Shown: positions 1-9,982, counted from the first letter of the stretch. The stretch: DNA of 64,000 nucleotides from Oceanicaulis alexandrii DSM 11625 (GCF_000420265.1 NZ_ATUP01000001.1:1-64000), one strand, 5' to 3'. The notes: generated from the letters alone by a model not told the origin. Made by a program: numbers and translations.

Positions 1-2
1 CC

Positions 3-209
3 AGCACGGCCTGTCTGGGAGACGGCATGTGGTTTCTGGCGCTGATCAAGCCGATCATGCGTCTGTTTGGCGGCTGGCCAGATTTTCAGATTTTCCGCCA
101 AACACGGCTGATCGACGAAATGCGGCAGGCGGGGTTTGACATCACCTATACCCACCGTCCGGCGAAAGCGCCGACGGTGTTTGTCATCGCCCGCAAGCCT
201 TTGCTCTAG
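3..209 (+). CDS. C-terminal end of a class I SAM-dependent methyltransferase (5' truncated by window)
   Basis: The frame is open from the first bases of the window and ends at TAG 207-209, so the gene starts upstream. The visible ~68 residues contain a hydrophobic LALIKPIMRLFGGWP stretch followed by FRQTRLIDEMRQAGFDI and a final beta strand TVFVIARKP. This is the usual C-terminal layout of small class I methyltransferases that lack a strongly conserved tail. The SAM-binding part is not in the window, so the substrate cannot be named. Its stop codon overlaps the stop of the convergent PHA synthase gene by four bases (CTAG). An internal ATG at 27 is unlikely to be the true start because it would remove the whole Rossmann core. 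Confidence 0.6.
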   Translation, partial: STACLGDGMWFLALIKPIMRLFGGWPDFQIFRQTRLIDEMRQAGFDITYTHRPAKAPTVFVIARKPLL

Positions 210-2203
210 CTTCGAACCTTCACGTACTCCCCCGGCGCCGGGCAGAGCGGTTCTCTGACGCCGCCTCCCGGTTGCCGGGCGGGAACCTGTTCATCACTGA
301 GCGCCAGCAGCCAGTCTCGCCAGTGCGGCCACCAGGAGCCGGGATACTCGACTGCATCCTTCATCCAGTCTTCGCGCGTTTCAGGCAGCTTGGTGTTGAT
401 CCAGTGCTGATATTTCTGGGCGTCGGGATGGTTCACCACGCCGGCGATATGGCCTGAGCCCGCCATCATGTATTCAACCGGTCCGCCAAACAGGCGGGCC
501 GATCGGTACACGCTGTCGGCCGGAGCGATATGGTCTTTCTGGCTCGCCTGCATGAAGATCGGGATCTGGACGTCTTTCATGTTCAGCAGATGACCGTCCA
601 GCTCCAGCTTGCCCTCCGCGAGCAAGTTCTGGCGATAGAACGCATTCAGATAAAACAGATGCAGCGCCTTGGGCATGCGGGTTTGATCGGCGTTCCAGTA
701 TAGAAGATCAAAGGCTTGCGGCTCTCGGCCCAAGAGATAATTCTTGATCACGAACGACCACACAAGATCGTTCGAACGCAGCATGTTGAAGGTGTCCGCC
801 ATGGTGCGGCCGTCCAGAACGCCGCCCTGAGCGTCCATCAGGCGTGAGATTTCAGCGATCCATTCTTCATCCGCGAAGACGAGCAAGTCACCGGCGAGCT
901 TGAAGTCATGCTGGGCGGCGAAGAAGGTCGCGGAAGCGATGCGGTCATCGTGCTCGACCGCCATCCAGGCCAGCGCCGTCCCCAGCATGGTGCCGCCGAT
1001 GCAATACCCGACCGTGTCGACCTGATGTTCTCCGGTCACCTCTTCAATCACTTCGAGCGACTGAAACAAGCCTTCTTTGATGTAGTCCTGGAACGTCACG
1101 TCCTTCATGGACGCATCAGGGTTCACCCAGGAAATCAGGAAAACCGTGAAGCCCTGTTCGGTCAGCCAACGGATCATCGAGCTCTGCGGGCGCAGATCGA
1201 GAATGTAGAACTTGTTGATCCACGGCGGGGCGATCAGCAAGGGTCGCTTGCGAACCTGCTCCGTCACCGGTTCGTACTGGATCAGTTCCATCACCCGGTT
1301 GCGATAAACCACCTGGCCAGGCGTCGTGGCGAGGTCCTTGCCGACTTCAAAGCCCGTCATGTCGGTCTGGCTGAGCGCCAGGCGGCCGTCGCCGCGTTCC
1401 AGGTCTTCCACCAGACGCATCAGGCCGCGCGTCAGGTTTTCGCCCTTTGTCTTGACGATTTCTTCCAGCACCTCGGGGTTGGTGAGGGCGAAATTGGTCG
1501 GGGCGAGGGCGTCCACCAATTGCTGGGTGAGAAACTGGACCTTGCGTTTGGTCGCTTCATCAACCCCTTTGGCGCCTTCCACCAGACCCATCAGAAATCT
1601 CTGATTGAGCAGATAGGACTGCTTCATGGCGTCAAACAGCGGATGATCGCGCCAGGCGTCAGATTTCCAGCGCTTGTCAGCGGGGTCAGGCGTGATCACC
1701 GGATCCGACGCTTCACCGCTCATCATCCGGCGTGTGGCGTTCGACCACAGATCCAGATACCCGGCATAGAGGTCTGCCTGGGACTGCATGAGCAATTCAG
1801 GGTCAGACAGGATATGCTCCCAGGTGTTCAGCACCTCTGGATTGGCGTGAAGCGGGTCGGCCTGAGGCATCATGGACGGATCGCCTTCCAGCGACCGGCG
1901 CACGCGCTCACTCAGGAGCTTCTGACCGCTCAAGGAGGCCTTGAGCACATTGCGAGAAATTTCGTCCAGCTTCTCCAGATACGCTTGAGGCATATGGCTC
2001 AGGAGTTCGTCCTGCTGATCGGGCTGCGGCGGTTTCGGAGCATCGGCTGAAGTCTTGCTCTTGGCTTTCGCCGCAGAGGCTTTGGGAGCCCGCTTGGTCG
2101 TCGGCTTTTTCGCCTTCGAGACGGACGCTTTCGGAGTCGATGTCTTTTTCGGTTCGGCTTGCGATCCGTCAGAGGACTTGGAAGATGATTTGCGCGTTGT
2201 CAT
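206..2203 (-). CDS. phaC: Class I poly(3-hydroxyalkanoate) synthase PhaC
   Basis: Polymerises (R)-3-hydroxyacyl-CoA into PHA at the granule surface. The 665-residue product has the PhaC N-terminal domain, an alpha/beta-hydrolase core and the lipase-like box GYCIGG with nucleophile Cys401, followed by the W-N-x-D and G-H-I-AG-V-N-H stretches expected around the catalytic Asp and His. The start at 2203 is chosen because TAAGGAG lies 9 bases upstream; an upstream in-frame ATG at 2272 lacks such a site. The first ~60 residues are a low-complexity tail rich in Lys, Ala, Ser, Thr and Pro (repeats like KAKKPTTKRAPKASAAKAK) that most class I synthases do not have. No phaA, phaB or phasin gene is adjacent. 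The 3' end overlaps the convergent methyltransferase gene by four bases. Confidence 0.95.
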   Translation of the reverse strand: MTTRKSSSKSSDGSQAEPKKTSTPKASVSKAKKPTTKRAPKASAAKAKSKTSADAPKPPQPDQQDELLSHMPQAYLEKLDEISRNVLKASLSGQKLLSERVRRSLEGDPSMMPQADPLHANPEVLNTWEHILSDPELLMQSQADLYAGYLDLWSNATRRMMSGEASDPVITPDPADKRWKSDAWRDHPLFDAMKQSYLLNQRFLMGLVEGAKGVDEATKRKVQFLTQQLVDALAPTNFALTNPEVLEEIVKTKGENLTRGLMRLVEDLERGDGRLALSQTDMTGFEVGKDLATTPGQVVYRNRVMELIQYEPVTEQVRKRPLLIAPPWINKFYILDLRPQSSMIRWLTEQGFTVFLISWVNPDASMKDVTFQDYIKEGLFQSLEVIEEVTGEHQVDTVGYCIGGTMLGTALAWMAVEHDDRIASATFFAAQHDFKLAGDLLVFADEEWIAEISRLMDAQGGVLDGRTMADTFNMLRSNDLVWSFVIKNYLLGREPQAFDLLYWNADQTRMPKALHLFYLNAFYRQNLLAEGKLELDGHLLNMKDVQIPIFMQASQKDHIAPADSVYRSARLFGGPVEYMMAGSGHIAGVVNHPDAQKYQHWINTKLPETREDWMKDAVEYPGSWWPHWRDWLLALSDEQVPARQPGGGVREPLCPAPGEYVKVRS

Positions 2204-2296
2204 TCGCCCGGACTCCTTACAGTGGGTGACAGCCACGGGACAAAGCGTATAGAAAGCCACGACCGCGTCCACCGGTCAGGAGGTCGCTGGAAGGCC

Positions 2297-2605
2297 ATGA
2301 CACTGAAAAAAGCATTTCTTCTTCTGTCATCCATGCTGCTCACCGGCTGCATGATGGCGCCAGCCCACCAGGATCCTCGCTGGACCGATGACGCTTTGGC
2401 GGCGCAACCGGCCCATGCTGCGCCTGTTTTCGTGCCGACGCTGCGCCTGTCCGAGGATGAACGCACCGATTTGCACCTGCACGAAGCCGATGTGCTGCAA
2501 AGCGGTCTCGCTGTCCTGGAGGCCGGCCAGGCGCTGCGCGGTCCCGACCCTGATTCTGAACGTTACGCCGCTGAACAGCGCGCCCGCACCCAACCGCCGC
2601 AATAA
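2297..2605 (+). CDS. Small predicted lipoprotein, function unknown
   Basis: A 102-residue protein starting with a charged then hydrophobic segment (MTLKKAFLLLSSMLLTGC) that ends in a lipobox LTGC, so it is probably lipidated at Cys18 and held in the outer or inner membrane. The mature part is polar, with no domain I recognise; it contains a short acidic-His stretch (DLHLHEADVLQ) and a run of Gln/Arg at the C terminus. The ATG at 2297 is preceded by AGGAGG at suitable distance, which rules out the longer reading from 2222. It is divergent from phaC (93 bases apart) and 39 bases upstream of glpX, so it may share the glpX-recJ transcript. Confidence 0.7.
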   Translation: MTLKKAFLLLSSMLLTGCMMAPAHQDPRWTDDALAAQPAHAAPVFVPTLRLSEDERTDLHLHEADVLQSGLAVLEAGQALRGPDPDSERYAAEQRARTQPPQ

Positions 2606-2644
2606 ACACCGATTTACTCCGGATTGCCTGAAGGAAGACTCCCC

Positions 2645-3604
<960 letters not shown>

Positions 3605-3609
3605 GCCCG

Positions 3610-5391
3610 ATGTCCGCCGAGCCGCTTTTTGGCGTCCGCCAGTCTCTGGCCGGGCGGACCTGGCGGTTGAAAGCGGCTGACGACGCAGCCATACAAGCGA
3701 TCACCCGCGCTACGGGCGTCTCTGACGCTCTGGCGCGGCTGATGGCGGCGCGCGGACTGACCGCAGACGCCGCCCCGGCCTTCCTCGCCCCCAAACTCCG
3801 CGACAGCTTTCCCGATCCGACCAGCCTGAAAGGCATGGACGAAGCCGCGGTGCGCATCTGGGACGCTGTCGAGGCGGGCGATCGGATCGCGCTGTTCGCA
3901 GATTATGACGTGGACGGCGCCACCTCCGCCGCTCAGCTGGGCGGCTGGCTGCGGGCTTTGGGCGCAGAACCCATCATCTACGTGCCAGACCGGATTGAGG
4001 AAGGCTATGGCCCGAACGCTCCGGCGCTGAAACATCTCAAAGAACAAGGCGCTCGACTGGTCATCACGCTCGATTGCGGGGCGGCGTCCGTCGGGCCGTT
4101 GACGGCGGCGCACAAGATGGATCTGCCCGTTGTGGTGATTGATCACCACCTGATGGACGGCGAGATCCCCCCGGCGGATGCGCTGGTGAACCCCAATCAG
4201 CCGGGCGATGCGTCCGGATGCGGGCATCTGGCGGCGGCGGGCGTGACGTTCGTGCTGCTGGCGGCGCTAAACCGGGAAGGGCGCAAACGCGGCGCTTTCA
4301 AGGATCAAGCTGAACCCAATATTCTCGATTTTGCCGACCTGGCCGCGCTTGGAACGATCTGTGACGTGGTGCCGCTGACGGGTGTGAACCGGGCGATCGT
4401 CACCCAGGGACTGAAAGTGATGAGCGCGTGGACGCGTCCCGGCATGGCGGCCTTGGCGGCCGCTGCGGGCGTTACAGGGCCGGCCTCGCCCTATCATGCG
4501 GGTTTCCTGCTGGGGCCGCGCATCAATGCGGGTGGTCGCGTGGGGCAGTCTGATCTCGGCGCGCGCCTGATGATGACGACCGATCCAGCGGAAGCCGCTC
4601 ATATCGCCCAGACTCTGGATGCCCTCAATGCGGAACGCCGGGCCATTGAATCCGATGTCCTGGAGCAGGCGCAGACCCAGGTCGAAGCGCAATCCATTGC
4701 AGATGACACGTCTATCCTCGTCGCGTCCGGCGATCACTGGCATCCCGGCGTCATCGGCATTGTGGCGGGCCGGATCAAGGAACGCTTCAACCGTCCCGCC
4801 ATCGTCATCGGCATTGATCCTGAAACCGGTCTTGGGAAAGGCTCCGGCCGATCCTGCGCCGGGGTCAATCTGGGCGGCGCGGTTGCAGCGGCGCGTGAAG
4901 CGGGACTGCTGGAAGCGGGCGGCGGTCACGCCATGGCCTGCGGCCTGACGATCCAGGCGTCGCGAATCGGTGAGCTGACTGAATTTCTCTCTGAAACACT
5001 CAAGGATGAATGGGCGAGGGCGGATGAAGCGCGCACCTATCAGGTGGACGCCGTCGTCAGCCCCTCCGCTGTCAGTTTTGAGTTCTGCGAGGCCCTGTCC
5101 GCTGCTGCGCCCTATGGGGCCGGCAATCCCGAACCGCGATTCGCGTTCTCATCCTTGCGGCGCAGTTACGCGCAACGGGTCGGGACCGATCATGTGCGTT
5201 TCACCTTTGAATCGCCGGGCGGCGGGCGTCTGACCGGGATCAGCTTCCGCACCGCTGACGGTCCGATGGGGCAGGCGCTGCTGAATGGTCCGGACGGGCT
5301 GTGGCACGTGGCGGGCAAACTGAAAGCCGAAGATAATCGCTATGGACGCAAGGCGGAACTGCATCTGGAAGATCTGGCCAAGGCGGACTGA
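3610..5391 (+). CDS. recJ: Single-stranded-DNA-specific 5'-3' exonuclease RecJ
   Basis: Degrades single-stranded DNA in recombination, mismatch and base-excision repair. The 593-residue protein has the DHH phosphoesterase core: FADYDVDGATSAAQL with D98, IDHH with D178-H179-H180, a LGTICDVVPL motif, and a DHHA1 domain with the GGG(H)AMA-type sequence (residues ~437-443), then an OB-like C-terminal domain. The ATG at 3610 is chosen because it gives the family's N terminus and lies just after the glpX stop. An in-frame reading from 3454 would overlap glpX heavily and adds only glpX antisense-type sequence. Confidence 0.95.
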   Translation: MSAEPLFGVRQSLAGRTWRLKAADDAAIQAITRATGVSDALARLMAARGLTADAAPAFLAPKLRDSFPDPTSLKGMDEAAVRIWDAVEAGDRIALFADYDVDGATSAAQLGGWLRALGAEPIIYVPDRIEEGYGPNAPALKHLKEQGARLVITLDCGAASVGPLTAAHKMDLPVVVIDHHLMDGEIPPADALVNPNQPGDASGCGHLAAAGVTFVLLAALNREGRKRGAFKDQAEPNILDFADLAALGTICDVVPLTGVNRAIVTQGLKVMSAWTRPGMAALAAAAGVTGPASPYHAGFLLGPRINAGGRVGQSDLGARLMMTTDPAEAAHIAQTLDALNAERRAIESDVLEQAQTQVEAQSIADDTSILVASGDHWHPGVIGIVAGRIKERFNRPAIVIGIDPETGLGKGSGRSCAGVNLGGAVAAAREAGLLEAGGGHAMACGLTIQASRIGELTEFLSETLKDEWARADEARTYQVDAVVSPSAVSFEFCEALSAAAPYGAGNPEPRFAFSSLRRSYAQRVGTDHVRFTFESPGGGRLTGISFRTADGPMGQALLNGPDGLWHVAGKLKAEDNRYGRKAELHLEDLAKAD

Positions 5392-5432
5392 AACGATCTG
5401 CACCGATTGCTGTAAAACCTACACAGACATGC

Positions 5433-5461
5433 TTGCATGACACCGCCGGGACAGATATATC
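5433..5461 (+). promoter_or_regulatory. Probable sigma-70-type promoter of tRNA-Glu
   Basis: TTGCAT (5433-5438) and TATATC (5456-5461) are separated by 17 bases and end 19 bases before the tRNA 5' end. Spacing and position fit a housekeeping promoter; no transcription data are available. Confidence 0.45.
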
Positions 5462-5480
5462 ACCGCCTCCACACCGATGC

Positions 5481-5555
5481 GGGCCCTTCGTCTATCGGTT
5501 AGGACGCCAGGTTTTCAACCTGGAAAGAGGGGTTCGATTCCCCTAGGGCCTGCCA
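5481..5555 (+). tRNA. tRNA-Glu (TTC)
   Basis: Cloverleaf folds by eye. The acceptor GGGCCCT pairs with AGGGCCT (first pair G-U), the anticodon stem CCAGG/CCTGG encloses loop TTTTCAA giving anticodon TTC, the T arm is GGGGTTCGATTCCCC, and CCA is encoded at 5553-5555. It stands alone between recJ and ppa with its own promoter-like hexamers upstream. Confidence 0.95.
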
Positions 5556-5627
5556 CGCGCGTCGCCTCTCCTCACAATCGTCTCAGAACCGCGTCAGCAA
5601 ACGGTCGCGCCTTTGTGGCCTGTGCAT

Positions 5628-5659
5628 GAAAAACGGCGCACGAGAGACCCGTGCGCCGT
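5628..5659 (-). terminator. Rho-independent terminator of ppa
   Basis: On the minus strand a ten-base GC-rich stem (ACGGCGCACG with CGTGCGCCGT) is followed by five or six T residues. It lies just past the ppa stop. Confidence 0.75.
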
Positions 5660-5685
5660 CTTCAAGATCTTCATCGGCAAGAGGG

Positions 5686-6216
5686 CTAGGCCTTCTTGGC
5701 GCGCTCCATGGCGGCCGTGATCATCTCGCGGGCGCGTTCGACGCCATGCCAGCCCTGAACCTTCACCCATTTATTGGGCTCGAGATCCTTGTAGTGCTCA
5801 AAGAAGTGGGTGATGCGCGCCAGCTGAGCGCCGTGGACATCGTTATAGTCTTTGATGTCGTCATAGAACGGGGTCAGCTTGGCGTGCGGGGCGGCGAGGA
5901 TCTTCTCGTCCTGGCCGCTCTCGTCTTCCATCATCAGCACGCCGATCGGACGGGCGCGCACGACGCAGCCCGGCACCAGCTCGGTCTGACCCAGAACCAT
6001 CACATCGATGGGATCGCCGTCATCTGACAGGGTGTGCGGCATGAAGCCGTAATTGCACGGATAGCGCATCGGGGTGTGCAGGAAGCGGTCGACGAACACC
6101 GTACCTGAGTCTTTATCCAGCTCGTACTTGACCGGTTGGCCGCCGACGGGAACCTCGATGATGACGTTGATGTCTTCAGGCGGGTTCACGCCGGCGCTGA
6201 TTTTATCAATGCGCAC
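5686..6216 (-). CDS. ppa: Inorganic pyrophosphatase (family I)
   Basis: Hydrolyses PPi to two phosphates and so drives nucleic-acid, protein and lipid synthesis. The 176-residue length equals the usual bacterial hexameric enzyme. The metal-binding signature [12 protein letters not shown] has Asp66, Asp68 and Asp71, and the substrate-binding RYPCNYGF and [12 protein letters not shown] segments are present. The start is the GTG at 6216, preceded by GGAGG seven bases upstream; the long upstream reading frame on the same strand is unrelated in composition. It is followed by a clear terminator, so it is probably monocistronic. Confidence 0.96.
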   Translation of the reverse strand: MRIDKISAGVNPPEDINVIIEVPVGGQPVKYELDKDSGTVFVDRFLHTPMRYPCNYGFMPHTLSDDGDPIDVMVLGQTELVPGCVVRARPIGVLMMEDESGQDEKILAAPHAKLTPFYDDIKDYNDVHGAQLARITHFFEHYKDLEPNKWVKVQGWHGVERAREMITAAMERAKKA

Positions 6217-6378
6217 GAATAGTCCTCCAGCGAAACGCGAATGTTGGCGCGCAAAAAACCGTGTTGAGCGTCCAGCTGCAAGTGATTTGTGCGGTGCAAG
6301 ACAATTTCTGATTTTCAGACCGTCTGCAGGCGCGTTGAGAGATTGCGCGCAAAGGCGGGCGGAGCTAGCTTGCCGCCC

Positions 6379-6942
6379 ATGATGATCGGAACTCGCATTC
6401 TTGCCCTGGCTGCCGCCGCACTTGTCGGTTTCGGCTCCGCCGGCTGCGCCCTGGCGCAGTCTATCGACCCCACTGCGCCTGACGCTATCGTTGAGTATGG
6501 CGGTCCTGACCCGCTGACCATCGAAGGGGATTTCGGCTCGCACACCTTCACTGTTGAAGTCGCAAACACCGATGATTCCCGTGAGCGGGGTCTGATGCAT
6601 CGCGAATCCATGGATCCTGACGCCGGCATGCTGTTTGATTTCGGGCGTGAGGATTTCATCTCCATCTGGATGGAGAACACGATCATCCCGCTCGACATTC
6701 TCTATGTGCGGGCCAATGGCGAGATCGCCAAGATCGTCACCGGGGCGCAGCCGTTTTCACGTCGCCCCATGTCGTCAGACTATCGCGTGATCGCAGTGGT
6801 GGAGCTCAATGGCGGGCGCACGCTGGAGCTGGGCATCGAGCCGGGCGACCTGGTGCGACACCCGCTGTTTGACAATGTCTCCGACGAAGAGTCGCCGATG
6901 GCTGCCGATGAGACTGCGGAAGAAACAGATCCGCAGCGCTAG
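6379..6942 (+). CDS. Exported DUF192 family protein
   Basis: A 187-residue protein with an N-terminal signal sequence (hydrophobic [21 protein letters not shown], cleavage likely after ALA). A DUF192 domain follows at about residues 55-160, recognised by [20 protein letters not shown], the [17 protein letters not shown] motif and a C-terminal ELGIEPGD strand. The family is widespread and mostly periplasmic, and no biochemical role is firmly established. The GCALAQ region could also be read as a weak lipobox. Two ATGs (6379, 6382) are equally possible starts and the ribosome site is weak. Its C-terminal ~20 residues are acidic and poorly conserved in type. Confidence 0.8.
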   Translation: MMIGTRILALAAAALVGFGSAGCALAQSIDPTAPDAIVEYGGPDPLTIEGDFGSHTFTVEVANTDDSRERGLMHRESMDPDAGMLFDFGREDFISIWMENTIIPLDILYVRANGEIAKIVTGAQPFSRRPMSSDYRVIAVVELNGGRTLELGIEPGDLVRHPLFDNVSDEESPMAADETAEETDPQR

Positions 6943-6947
6943 GGTGC

Positions 6948-6976
6948 TTGCGCCGGACGGCGCAGCCCCCTAAACG
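6948..6976 (+). promoter_or_regulatory. Candidate promoter of tRNA-Pro
   Basis: TTGCGC (6948-6953), 17-base spacer, TAAACG (6971-6976), ending 10 bases before the tRNA. A loose match with correct spacing. Confidence 0.35.
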
Positions 6977-6986
6977 ATTTGCATGT

Positions 6987-7063
<77 letters not shown>

Positions 7064-7133
7064 TCATCTTCAGGGCTTCTTAGGAAGCTTTGGGTGAGAC
7101 AGGACTGTCGACAGCCAAGTCTGGACGAGAATC

Positions 7134-7439
7134 ATGTTCGCGAAGATCTACCGCCCTTCAAAAACCGCCATGCAATCAGGCCGCGCCAAGTCTCAGGACT
7201 GGGTGCTGGAATTTGAACCCGCCATGGCCAAGCGTCCCGACCCCTTGATGGGCTGGTCGTCCAGCGGCGACACCCGCCGTCAGATCCACCTTCATTTCGA
7301 TACCAAGGACGCCGCTGTGTCTTACGCACAGCGTTACGGCATCGCGTTTCAGGTCCGTGAAGTGCGCGAGACCCCGCGCAAGATCAAATCCTACGCCGCC
7401 AATTTCGATGCGGATCGCAAGGAACCCTGGTCTCACTAA
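7134..7439 (+). CDS. NDUFS4-like accessory subunit of respiratory complex I
   Basis: A 101-residue protein of the 'ETC complex I subunit conserved region' family, the bacterial counterpart of mitochondrial NDUFS4 (18 kDa subunit). The family is restricted largely to alphaproteobacteria among bacteria. Diagnostic stretches are the N-terminal KIYRPSKTAMQSGRAKS, the WVLEFEP strand, the MGWSSSGDTRRQIHLHF core and the C-terminal RKIKSYAANF. It probably sits on the peripheral arm of NADH:quinone oxidoreductase. As usual for this gene it is not in a nuo operon here but lies alone between two tRNA genes. Confidence 0.85.
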   Translation: MFAKIYRPSKTAMQSGRAKSQDWVLEFEPAMAKRPDPLMGWSSSGDTRRQIHLHFDTKDAAVSYAQRYGIAFQVREVRETPRKIKSYAANFDADRKEPWSH

Positions 7440-7495
7440 GGCCAAGCCGCCGCAAGGCAGCCCTTAAAACTGACCCTTTCCCGCAACGCCGTATC

Positions 7496-7523
7496 TTCAC
7501 AGGATGCGGCGTTCCGTTCTAAT
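7496..7523 (+). promoter_or_regulatory. Candidate promoter of tRNA-Arg
   Basis: TTCACA (7496-7501), 16-base spacer, TCTAAT (7518-7523), 14 bases before the tRNA. Weak consensus match. Confidence 0.3.
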
Positions 7524-7537
7524 GAGGGTGACGGTCA

Positions 7538-7614
7538 GGCCCCGTAGCTCAACTGGATAGAGCACCGGACTTCTAATCCGACGGTTGTAGGTTCGAGTCC
7601 TACCGGGGTCGCCA
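7538..7614 (+). tRNA. tRNA-Arg (TCT)
   Basis: The acceptor GGCCCCG pairs with CGGGGTC (one G-U), the anticodon loop CTTCTAA gives TCT, the T arm GTAGGTTCGAGTCCTAC is present, and CCA is encoded at 7612-7614. Length 77. Confidence 0.95.
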
Positions 7615-7638
7615 TGGGCTGAAGGCACGGGGGCAGTC

Positions 7639-8058
7639 ATGTCGGACACTATTTCAGGGCAGGGGCGACTCCGCTTCGTCTTCGATGAAGATCGCGACAT
7701 TCTGGAAGTGATCTATCCGGCCTGTATGGATGCGCCGGCGGTTCGCGAAGCCATGACCTATATGCAGGTTGGCCCGATCTCGACCCATGGCCGGACTTTG
7801 ATCAATCTCACAGAGGTTGAAGAAATCACCCTGACCTCCGCCGATCTTGTCAGCTTCGCCAATCAACGCGCGCGCGATTTCGGCGACAAGTCCCGCACAC
7901 GGCAATTCAATGCCTTCTATGGCGTGAAGGACAGCATCCGGGATACGGTCGACGCCTGGACGCGGTTCTTCCCCACCGGCGGCGGCGCCGTGGAAATGCG
8001 CCTATTTGAAGAGCGCCACGACGCCATCTACTGGCTGATGGGGCGGTCAGCCCAATAG
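7639..8058 (+). CDS. Unknown soluble protein, possibly STAS/SpoIIAA-like fold
   Basis: 139 residues, no signal peptide or membrane segment, preceded by a G-rich ribosome site at 7629-7634. The pattern of an N-terminal beta strand pair (RLRFVFDEDRDILEVIYPACMD), a helix, then a central strand TLINLTEVEEITLTSADLVSFANQRAR resembles the SpoIIAA-like/STAS fold of small bacterial proteins in this clade, but I see no diagnostic signature. It starts 25 bases after tRNA-Arg and converges on the SulP gene with 5 bases between stops. SulP carries a C-terminal STAS domain, yet nothing shows a functional link. Confidence 0.6.
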   Translation: MSDTISGQGRLRFVFDEDRDILEVIYPACMDAPAVREAMTYMQVGPISTHGRTLINLTEVEEITLTSADLVSFANQRARDFGDKSRTRQFNAFYGVKDSIRDTVDAWTRFFPTGGGAVEMRLFEERHDAIYWLMGRSAQ

Positions 8059-8063
8059 CGGCT

Positions 8064-9701
8064 CTAGTGACCGCCGCCGAACGCCCCCGTCTTCACCGAA
8101 TAGTCCGTCGCGATCTGGTATTCCGGATCATCATCGGAATCGATCATCAGCTGACCGGCTTTCGTCAGCAGCTGATGACAATCTCGAGACAGATGACGCA
8201 GACGAAGCTCCTTGCCGCTGGCTTCATATTTCAGCGCCAGGTCCTCAATCGCCTGCAAGGCGGATTGGTCCACCACACGCGAGCGTTTGAAGTCCACGAT
8301 CACCACATCCGGATCGTTCTCGATATCAAACAGTTCGCTGAAATTGTCGGTCGAGGCGAAGAAGAGCGGACCGTCCAGTTCATAGGTTTTCGCGCCGGGC
8401 ACCGTATGGCTGTCATGGGCTGAAATATGAAGACGTTTCGCCGAGCGCCAGGCATAAACGAGCGCGGATACGATCACGCCGGCGACGACCGCCACGGCCA
8501 GGTCGTACTGAACGGTCACCACCGTGACCAGAACGATCACCAGCGCATCAGAGCGCGGGATCTTGAACATGATCCGGAGCGAGTTCCAGGCGAACGTTCC
8601 GATCACCACCATGAACATCACCCCCGTGAGCGCCGCCAGCGGGATCTGCTCGATCAGCGGTGCGCCAAACAGGATGAAGCTGAGCAAGAACAGCGCCGCC
8701 ATGATCGCGGCGAGGCGCGTGCGCGCGCCCGATTGCACATTGATCATGGACTGGCCGATCATGGCGCAACCGCCCATGCCGCCGAAGAAACCGGTGACCA
8801 GGTTCGCTGCGCCTTGAGCCACGCATTCCTGGGACGCGCCGCCGCGTTTGCCGGTCATCTCACCCACAAGGTTAAGCGTCAGAAGGCTTTCAATCAGACC
8901 GATGGCGGCCAGGACCAGCGCATAGGGGAAAATGATCTGAAGCGTTTCGAAATTCAGCGGCACAGTGGGGATGTGGAAGCCCGGCAGCCCGCCCTGAATG
9001 CTGGCGAGATCGCCCACGCGCGGCGCGTCCAGACCAAAGCCGATGACGATGGCGGCGGTGATGGCGATGCCCGCCAGCGGCGCCGGGATCGCCTTGGTGA
9101 ACTTTGGCAACGCCCAGATGACGAGCATGGTCAGGCCCGTCAGTCCCAGCATCACCATCAATGGGACACCAGTCAGCCAGTCGCCTCCCGCCAGTCCGTG
9201 ACCGCCGCCGCCATGGTCGGAGCCTGGAACCTGGAACTGGCCCAGCTGGGCGAGGAAAATCACGATGGCCAGGCCGTTCACAAAGCCCAGCATCACCGGG
9301 GTCGGCACCAGCCGGATGAATTTGCCAAGTTTGAAGATGCCCGCGCCCAGCTGAAGCACGCCCATCAGCACGACGGTCGCGAACAGGTATTCAACGCCAT
9401 GTTCGGCCACCAGCGCCACCATCACGACCGCCAGCGCGCCCGTCGCGCCCGAGATCATTCCCGGACGGCCGCCGAACACCGCGGTGATCAGGCCCACGAT
9501 AAAAGCCGCATACAGGCCAACCAGCGGATGCACGCCGGCCACAAAGGCGAAGGCCACTGCTTCAGGCACCAGCGCCAGCGCCACCGTCAAACCGGCCAGC
9601 ACTTCGGTTTTCAGCCGATTGGGGTTGGTCAGAGACAGGTTCGCGTCCTGCTCGGTCAGAGAAAGACGTTCCACAAGCGCGTTGAGGGTGGCTTTGACCA
9701 T
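8064..9701 (-). CDS. SulP family inorganic anion transporter with C-terminal STAS domain
   Basis: A 545-residue inner-membrane protein. It has 12-14 hydrophobic segments from about residue 25 to 410, the SulP motif region [34 protein letters not shown] near the N terminus, and [27 protein letters not shown] in the core. A STAS domain at about 435-530 includes [23 protein letters not shown]. Family members carry sulfate, bicarbonate, chloride or dicarboxylates; the substrate is not decided by sequence, and no carbonic anhydrase or sulfate-assimilation gene is adjacent. The start at 9701 gives the normal N terminus; the open frame continues upstream to 10085 but that part is non-homologous and lacks a ribosome site. 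Confidence 0.85.
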   Translation of the reverse strand: MVKATLNALVERLSLTEQDANLSLTNPNRLKTEVLAGLTVALALVPEAVAFAFVAGVHPLVGLYAAFIVGLITAVFGGRPGMISGATGALAVVMVALVAEHGVEYLFATVVLMGVLQLGAGIFKLGKFIRLVPTPVMLGFVNGLAIVIFLAQLGQFQVPGSDHGGGGHGLAGGDWLTGVPLMVMLGLTGLTMLVIWALPKFTKAIPAPLAGIAITAAIVIGFGLDAPRVGDLASIQGGLPGFHIPTVPLNFETLQIIFPYALVLAAIGLIESLLTLNLVGEMTGKRGGASQECVAQGAANLVTGFFGGMGGCAMIGQSMINVQSGARTRLAAIMAALFLLSFILFGAPLIEQIPLAALTGVMFMVVIGTFAWNSLRIMFKIPRSDALVIVLVTVVTVQYDLAVAVVAGVIVSALVYAWRSAKRLHISAHDSHTVPGAKTYELDGPLFFASTDNFSELFDIENDPDVVIVDFKRSRVVDQSALQAIEDLALKYEASGKELRLRHLSRDCHQLLTKAGQLMIDSDDDPEYQIATDYSVKTGAFGGGH

Positions 9702-9827
9702 CACGATAGATCCCGGCTGGATAAGATAGTGTGCGCCATTGAGCGGCAAACAAGCTGCGTGCTCTGACACGGCCCTTGCTGCAACGCAACACTCGGCCCT
9801 GATTATTTTGTTTCGCGTTGAACGGAT

Positions 9828-9857
9828 TTGACGCTGGGTGACACCTGTCACTAACGC
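9828..9857 (+). promoter_or_regulatory. Candidate promoter of the adaptor/ABC operon with a palindromic operator in its spacer
   Basis: TTGACG (9828-9833) and TAACGC (9852-9857) are 18 bases apart, and the spacer holds a perfect inverted repeat GTGACA-CC-TGTCAC at 9838-9851. A palindrome placed between -35 and -10 is a usual repressor position. The rest of the 281-base gap between the divergent SulP and adaptor genes shows nothing else I recognise. Confidence 0.4.
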
Positions 9858-9982
9858 GCGCCCGGAGACAGGGGCTAAGTGAAATCCATGGGCGAGGCCG
9901 GGACCGACTAATCGATTTCTCCAGCGCCCATGGCGGGAACTGATACACTGCTCGCGCGAATAGCGCACAGGGGGCATGACGC

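Noticed and set aside
908-2050. 380-codon open frame on the plus strand
   Set aside because: Exact antisense of phaC; Arg/His-rich composition and no ribosome site. A high-GC shadow frame.
8427-9767. 446-codon open frame on the plus strand, very rich in His, Gln and Arg
   Set aside because: Antisense of the SulP transporter; its His/Gln richness mirrors the hydrophobic codons of the real gene.
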